Source of the DNA: Aquilaria yunnanensis
Taxonomy: Eukaryota > Streptophyta > Magnoliopsida > Malvales > Thymelaeaceae
Reading direction: 5' to 3'
Length of the DNA: 64,000 nt
Assembly: GCA_039654915.1 (NCBI GenBank)
Contig: CM077594.1
Location: 69,682,393 to 69,746,392 of the forward strand
The position numbers and the translations under genes are program-made. Under the pieces are notes generated by a model that did not search any database, was not told the origin of the DNA, and saw nothing but the letters and a program-made list of their open reading frames with translations. Shown piece after piece: positions 58,001-64,000 of the stretch (position 1 is the stretch's first letter; the number at the start of each line of letters is the position of its first letter).

Positions 58001-60327
58001 GTGGCCAAAACAGAACTTACAAGTAAGCAGCCTATCATTCACACTTAGGTAGCTTTGCACCACATCACATACATAGCCAAAACATTACTCAAATGTTCAC
58101 ATACTTGTTTCATTTTACATACATTCATGCACTAAAATATGGTCTTAAATCAGCTAAATACGCACCCTAGGTTACAGGAGGTCCTAAGACACAATGGACT
58201 CCAAAAATAGGATTCTGGGCGGCTGCAGCACAACATAATAAGTACCACCATTCAAAATACCAAATCTAGTCATAAAATCACCAAACTTTCCAGATCATAA
58301 CTAGACATATGGAAGTTCATGTACCTGAAATTTCAGATTAAAATTCAAAGCACAAAGGTTAGTTTGAAGGTGATCTTTCAGCTGGAACTGAAATGACAGA
58401 ATTGAGGTGAGTAAGTTTCATTAAGAAACTTAGTAAGGGTAGCACTTGGATTCAATAGGCAATGTAACCATCATTAAAAATTGCATCCAAAGTCACTAAA
58501 ACAAAAAAACCACAATGCATATATACAAGATATTGCAACCAAATGCAGCAGCCAAACACAAACAACAAATATATGAAATGTGGCAGCAACATATACCATA
58601 GGTTAGTCCATAAAACATGCAATAAACTTAAATAAATCACTGTAGCAGCCCTCCTCAAGCTAATGCTTGGTCTTAGGAGGATTTTAACAGTAGTTAGTAC
58701 TAACTTTGGGCTCTAGAAACCCTCACTTTGCTGCCATCACTGTGCACTTCACACTAGGTCACAAAACCTTCAATAAGTGCACTTCCCTCACTAAGCTTGG
58801 TTCATCAAGCTCATGGCTCTCTTCCAAGCTTAGCCCTAGCTCCATGGATGTTTGAAAATTGCATAAATCTGTCCATGAGAGCAAGAGAGCCCTTACCAAA
58901 GTGGGTAGGCTGAAAATCAAGCTTGATCCTTGAAGTATCCAAGAAATAGCTCTAGTTTGCTTCCAATTGCTTCCTTTTGCCTTCAATTTCAATTAATTGC
59001 AAGTTTGAAGGTGTGGTGGCTATGGAGGAAGTATGGCTGTGTTCTTGGGCTTGGGGAGGATGAAAATGAGAGAGGGATAAGTGATTTGGCCACTTAAATG
59101 GCCTTAAATGAGCTTAAGGGCACACAACACACTTAACAAGCTTAACCCTGCTTTATGTCATTTTCTTACTCACTAATTATGGTTTCTTTGTCTTAAACTC
59201 ATTGGTACACATGGGCCCAACATTTTTTACTAATTATCAAGTCTTGGTTGCCTCCCCCATTGTGGGAAAACCCCACAATTCCACTCTTAGACTTAAGTCA
59301 AAAGCTTGAACACCTTAAGATTTACACTAGGACATTTAGGTCCTTATTGCCTTTAGTGTCTCCTTTGTCCAAACTTGTCTCCCATGAGTAATTTGGTCCT
59401 CCAATAGCACTTTCATACCATTTATATCCTTCCCATAACTCTCCAAGTCTTTTTCTTGAGAGTTTTGCAATTCAGTACTAAAATTTCCAAAACCTTACAA
59501 AAAAGTCCATAGGTTGCTTGACAAACAAGCAATCCTTTTGGCTTTTCTTGGGGGCCAAGTTACCAACTTGGAACACTTTTAAGGAGGTGTTGATCATGCC
59601 TTGTACCCCTCACACTTCAATCACTATGGTGAGAATTACACAATATAATGGTTTTTAGCCATTATGACACACTTGTAATTCTCCCATTTTGTGAGGTGGT
59701 AACAAAAACCTTGCTTCCTAACCAAAACCCAAGCTTCTAAACATCTTATAAACAAGAATTCACAGAGAACTCAAGTGTTACCTCGCATCAAAAATAGGGG
59801 ACAGTGGAAAACTTGGTTCCAAGCTCCAAAAACTTGAAATCATGCTTGAAACAAGCTTTCCATAGCTTGTATATCCTTGGTGGCCTCCATTTCCATGAAA
59901 ATCTCTTGATTTTGAGGTTGAATTGATGGAGAATTGGTAGAGAGAATGGGGAGCTCGGGTTGAATCATGAAAATGGAAGCCCTCCCCGTTCTTTACCAAC
60001 TTATAGGCTCATTTAATCCCAAGCCACCAAACTACTTTGAAAGTTACAATTAAGTCCCCTCCTTTTGGTAGCCTAGTAATTCTTGATTAATTCTTGTTTA
60101 TTTTTCAAGTTTGGGTTAAGGTTGAAAGTTAAGTTATAAAAACTCATTTTAAAACACTCGGGACTTATCCCGGCTATTTAGGATGCAAAATTACCGTTTT
60201 ACTTCTGAACCTCATTTATTGCCTTTACTTCCTCGGAACTTAGTGAACTTTGATAAACCTGTCTATTCTTTCTATGTAAACTTGAAATTAGGTTCCCAAC
60301 TAGCTTTCCACTAGGACAACTATAACA
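55089..60327 (-). repeat. G 5' LTR (H family), split by J2
   Basis: Plus-strand edges TGACACAAGC and ACTATAACA; 2762 bases without J2. Inverted relative to H at 1474-3860, for example the CTAAAAATAGGGGA tract near 59790 against 2020-2032. Parts 55089-57232 and 59710-60327. No gene. Confidence 0.87.
57233..59704. mobile_element. J2: solo LTR of family J inside the G 5' LTR
   Basis: Duplication AAAAC (57228-57232 and 59705-59709); TGTTACCCACTCC...GGTGGTAACA; 2472 bases. No coding domain. Confidence 0.95.
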
Positions 60328-60332
60328 ATACC

Positions 60333-60943
60333 CTTAAGGTAGCTCTTGGGTACTACAAGTAAACTTGGGTATGTAATGCATAATAATGGCTATTTGGATT
60401 TTGAGTAATCTTGGTATTTTTCCAAGTATATAATTACTATTGTGGAGAAGGTTTTCTGTATATAAGCATCGGATTACTTATGAAACTTCGGTGTAAATGT
60501 TATGCCTGAAATGCCAAGTTATGCTATGAGTTTGTGTTTATGCGCTTGACCATAATGTGTTAAACTTCTCTCAGATTATGATGCGTAGGATGAGCATGAT
60601 TGATGAAAAGCAAATGTTTTCAATACTTGAATGGATATGGGCTTTTTGGTTGCCATGCATGGGAATGCCACACTTCACGAGCACACACTTAAAACACTTA
60701 ACCTTAAAAGTGTATAAGCCTTGCCTTGTGTTGCAGGTAATCTTATAAGCCTTGCCTTGTAATGCAAGTAATGATCTAAAATTGCTTGATTAGCCTTAAA
60801 GGGTGCCTCACAGGCCTTAGCTATTTGAGTAATCATTTTGAACTAAAAGAAACATGGCTAAGACACATAGGTACATATAAACCATTATAGGTACAATAGC
60901 CAAACAATAATGTTAGTACTTGGTTGTATAGATGATTGACATA
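60333..60943 (+). mobile_element. E1 3' LTR, third segment
   Basis: After the ATACC duplication the sequence matches E2 at 53130-53640 in order (GTACTACA...TATGTAAT, ATGCCAAGTTATG, GAGCACACA tracts). It ends at the H mosaic; the last part of the LTR is missing. Confidence 0.82.
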
Positions 60944-61084
60944 TACAAGGTCTTTATGGCCTAGTCTACAATAGTCCCACCATAATGCCCTTGTACAACA
61001 TAAACAGGAGAGGTTCAACTGGTGATTTAACACTAGTTAGGCTGGCAAGCTAAGCTTGCTACAGGACAAGGCTATGCCTTATGT
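60944..61084 (+). repeat. H-family LTR fragment (a)
   Basis: Matches 2900-3045 of H (GGTCTTTATGGCCTAGTCTAC... to CAATGCCTTAT). Directly joined to fragment b, which starts earlier in the LTR. Confidence 0.8.
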
Positions 61085-63439
61085 TCCGGGGAAGTTAAGG
61101 CACTAAATGAAGTTCAGGTGTAAAATGGTAATTTTGCATCCTGAATAGCTGAGCTAGGTCCCGAGTGGTTAAAATGAAGTTTTATAACTTAACTTTCAAC
61201 CCTCACCCAAACTTGAAGAAATAAACAAGAATTATTCAAGGATAACTAAGTTACCAAAAGATGGGGGCTTAAGTGTATTAAGTCTAATACTTTTGTGGCT
61301 TTTGTGTTAAGCAAGGGTTATAAGAAGGGAAACTGAGGGATGGCTGCCACAATTTCGAGCTCATCCTTCCCACCCTTATTTTGCCTTCCAATTGACCTTA
61401 AAATCCAAGTTTCTTGGTGCGAAGAGAAGCCATCAAATGTATATAGACGATTGGGAGCCCATTTTAAGTGTTAAACCATGGTTTTGGAGCATGGAGGCCA
61501 GTGTTCTCCCATCCCCTATTTTTAGTACGAGGTAACGAATGTGTTCCTGATTTAGTTCATGTTTATTGGTTGGTTAGGAGCTTGGGTTTTGGTTAGGAAA
61601 CAAGAATTTGATGCTTGGTGCCTATGTTTTGCTTGGAACTTAGGTGGTACTTTGGTGAGCTTATTGGATTGGAAAAGAGTTTGATTCTTGCTTGTTACTT
61701 AGAGTTGAGGTAAGGGAGTTATGTTTTGAAGTACAATTAATGCTATTGCCATGAGTTTGCTTGAAGAAATTGAGTGATTTTAGCAATAGCATTAGTTAGA
61801 GGATATGGTTGAATTGTGGTGGACTATGAGGTTTGTGAGCATTGGAATGATGTTATAAGGCATCATAGATTGGCTTGTGATAGCTGGTTGTGATCTATAC
61901 AGCATGTTTTACATGTATGTGAAGTTTGGAGGCATTCCAAGCATGTTTGATATGTTTGGGAGGTGTCCAAAGTTCATAGTATCAAAATGCATGAGAATTC
62001 TGCAGAAACGCAGATTGGCGACGCATTGCCAATTCGCGCTCCAGTCCATGACAGGTTACCAATCCCAGAAAGAGTTAGTAGAACATCACCAACTGTGGCA
62101 ACACGTCACCACAGTTGGCGACACATCACCAATACTGGAGAAAGTTAGCAGAATGTTACCAAATGTGGCGACGCGCAAGTTAGCAGAATTTTCCAAGTTT
62201 TCCTAGGAAGGACGATGGGAGACCTAAGGGGGTTCTTAAGGCACCTTAGGGTCTAAGTATTCCAAGGCTACTCTGGGACTTCCAAAAGTCCTTCAAGACC
62301 TAGGAGTTTTATTCAGTTTTGTAAGGTTTTATGGTTACTTGTACCATAAGCAAGAAATCTAGGTTACAAAGATTCACAACTAAGTACCACTAGCTAAGGT
62401 GAAAGGTTTAGAACCCTTGGTGACCTAGCCATGCCGAAAGCCACGAGGTTGTAATCTGAAACCTTAGTCCACCTAGTCTACAAGGTCTTTATGGCCTAGT
62501 CTAGAATAGTCCCACCATAATTCCCCTGTATAACATAATAAGGGAGAGGTTCAGTTGGTCATTTATCACTAGTTAGGTTGGCAAGCTATGCTTGCTAGAG
62601 GACAAGGCAATGCCTTGTGGTTCAAGGACTAGGATGAGGAAAGGTCTCAAGGGACCTAGTTATATATGCATATATTTTAGACCCTCAAGCTGTATGAGCT
62701 CACAGCAGCTTACATATGTTATCATATGTGGAGTCCTTAGTAATTCTCTTACAGGTACAATGAAGACCCTTACTGAGAACATTTATGTTCCCACTCCCTA
62801 GTTATGTTGTGCAGATTCTGAAGTTATTGGGCCAGGTAACTACTGAAGGTTATCGCGGTAGTAGCTTTTGTACAGGTATTAAACTTGAGAATCCCTATGA
62901 TTCTAGTCTACATAGGTAACTTGTTGGTCAAGTAACAGTACTAACTAAAGTCTTCCTTTGGCTGTAAAGCCTAGTAGCACTTGGACCAAGCATTTTTTAG
63001 ACTTGCCACTAGGACTAGCATCCAAGGTGGGAGTTAGATCAAGAAGATCTCAGTAGAGGCTTATTTATACAGTACTTTTAGTTGCCTCCATGGTCTATGT
63101 TTTGAGGAGTCCTAGACTCTAGGGTTGCTCATGGGTGAGGGCATTAGTCTACTATATGTATGAATGTTCACACATAGTTGTTATGTGTAGTAAACTCACA
63201 TAAATGTTGATTTTGTATGCTTTGGCTATTTGAACTTATTTTCTATGGAAATCTCTTGGCCAAGTTAATGTTTTATGGGTCCAAGTCAAAGCATGAATAG
63301 CATGCACCCTGTATATTCTAGGTTAGTCAACTACTATCAAGAAGTTTTAATCCGCACATATATATAGCTAGCCAATTGCAACCACCGTGAGACTAGCTCT
63401 CACAGGTTTCCTTGGTAGGGGCCAAGGACAGCGGGGTCA
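61085..63439 (+). repeat. H-family LTR, nearly complete (b)
   Basis: Collinear with about 1595-3860 of H and ends GGGGTCA, the LTR end; the first 120 bases are missing. It contains a gcgac/gtcgc motif cluster at 62013-62175. No target duplication found. Small frames at 61877-62206 and 62592-62801 have no domain. Confidence 0.85.
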
Positions 63440-64000
63440 CAATAGGTTACATAAGTTATCATATGTGGAGTCCTTAGTAATTTTTTTTTCAGGTATAGTG
63501 AAGACCATTTCTGAGAATTACTGAATTCTCACTCCCTAGTTTTGTTGTGCAGATTCTGAAGTTGTTAGGCCCGGTAACCACTGAGGGTTATCGCAGTAGT
63601 TTCTTTTGTTGTAGGTATTTTACTTTAGAATCTTTATGATTCTAGTCTACCTAACTTGTTGGTTAAGTACCAATACTAACTACAGTCTTCCTTTGGTTGT
63701 GGAGCCTAGTAGCCACTGGGACTTGCATCCAAGGTGGGAGTTAGTTCAAGAGAATCTCAGTTGAGGCTTGTAAATATAGTACGTTTACTTGCCTCCATTG
63801 TCTGTCTTTTGAGGAGTCCTAGACTCTAGGGTTGCTCTTAGGTGAGGGCATTAGTCTACTTTATGTATGAAAGCTCCCACACAGTTGTTATGTGTAGTAA
63901 ACTCACATAATTGTTGATTTGGTATGCTTTGGCTATTTGAACTTGTTTTCTTTGGAAATGTTTTGGCCTAGTCAATGGTTTATGGAATTTTGTTAATCGA
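63440..64000 (+). repeat. H-family LTR fragment (c)
   Basis: Restarts inside the LTR at the equivalent of about 3122 of H (GGTTACATA...CATATGTGG) and runs off the window. Confidence 0.82.

Larger units (their letters stand above)
25081..60327 (-). mobile_element. Element G: minus-strand LTR retroelement with H-family LTRs, largely deleted
   Basis: Duplication ATACC (25076-25080 and 60328-60332) flanks the whole block. Left edge TAACACG (TG changed to TA), right edge ACTATAACA. The left LTR is cut off at 25404 by F2; the right LTR is 55089-60327. About 10% difference (hand count, 32 in 324) over the shared LTR end makes G the oldest datable insertion here. A deletion removed the rest of the left LTR, most of the internal region and the last bases of F2. 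No coding domain remains, so it may have been non-autonomous or lost its genes. Confidence 0.85.
9252..60943 (+). mobile_element. E1: 3' end of a chromodomain Ty3/gypsy element, host of the nest
   Basis: Three pieces belong to E1: integrase plus chromodomain and the start of the 3' LTR (9252-11438), LTR middle (24831-25080) and LTR distal part (60333-60943). The pieces are assigned by collinear similarity to the solo LTR E2 and because removing J3 and G with their duplications (GCTTG and ATACC) rejoins them. The 5' end is lost at the D2 junction, and the last several hundred LTR bases are lost at the H mosaic. The chromodomain and element order suggest a Del/Tekay-like chromovirus; that lineage name is an inference. 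Confidence 0.85.

Overview
The window is plant nuclear DNA and consists almost wholly of LTR retrotransposons inserted into one another. I found no host gene, tRNA, rRNA or CRISPR array. Plant origin is inferred from the element types: Tat-lineage Ty3/gypsy elements with a second RNase H and an antisense extra gene, a chromodomain-bearing Ty3/gypsy fragment, and primer-binding sites matching plant initiator tRNA-Met. Dense nesting suggests gene-poor, pericentromere-like DNA of an angiosperm. I cannot name the species.

Layout. (1) 1-9251: a decayed minus-strand Ty3/gypsy element (D1) in tandem with the tail of a second copy (D2), sharing one LTR at about 8276-8813. D1's integrase is split by a 2.4-kb solo LTR (H, 1474-3860). 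(2) 9252-60943: the 3' end of a plus-strand chromodomain element (E1: integrase, chromodomain, 3' LTR). Its LTR was opened twice. First by solo LTR J3 (11439-24825), itself opened by full-length Tat element A (12587-23482, minus strand). Second by minus-strand element G (25081-60327). (3) Inside G: LTR F2 (25405-54290), and inside F2 a solo E-type LTR, E2 (25590-53792). E2 holds full-length Tat element B (26419-39360), full-length Tat element C (39831-51006) and solo LTR F1 (51219-52634). B carries solo LTR J1 (28389-31224) in its gag. G's right LTR carries solo LTR J2 (57233-59704). The deepest path is E1 > G > F2 > E2 > B > J1. (4) 60944-64000: a mosaic of three partial H-family LTR segments.

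Every insertion except F2 has an exact 5-bp target duplication, and every intact insertion begins TG and ends CA (or a one-base variant). By hand count, divergence between paired LTRs is about 10% (G), 6.8% (B), 4.3% (A) and 2.4% (C), which agrees with the nesting order.

A, B and C share one plan: gag-pol in a single frame whose ATG lies 32 bases inside the 5' LTR, two RNase H domains, integrase, and, converging on pol from the other strand, a four-exon gene with its own TATA box, three small introns and an exon 3 of exactly 260 bases in all three copies. This antisense gene is the most interesting content. Its product has an N-terminal domain resembling the plant 'putative gypsy type transposon' family and a C-terminal coiled coil. 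All copies are now disrupted; C is the least decayed.
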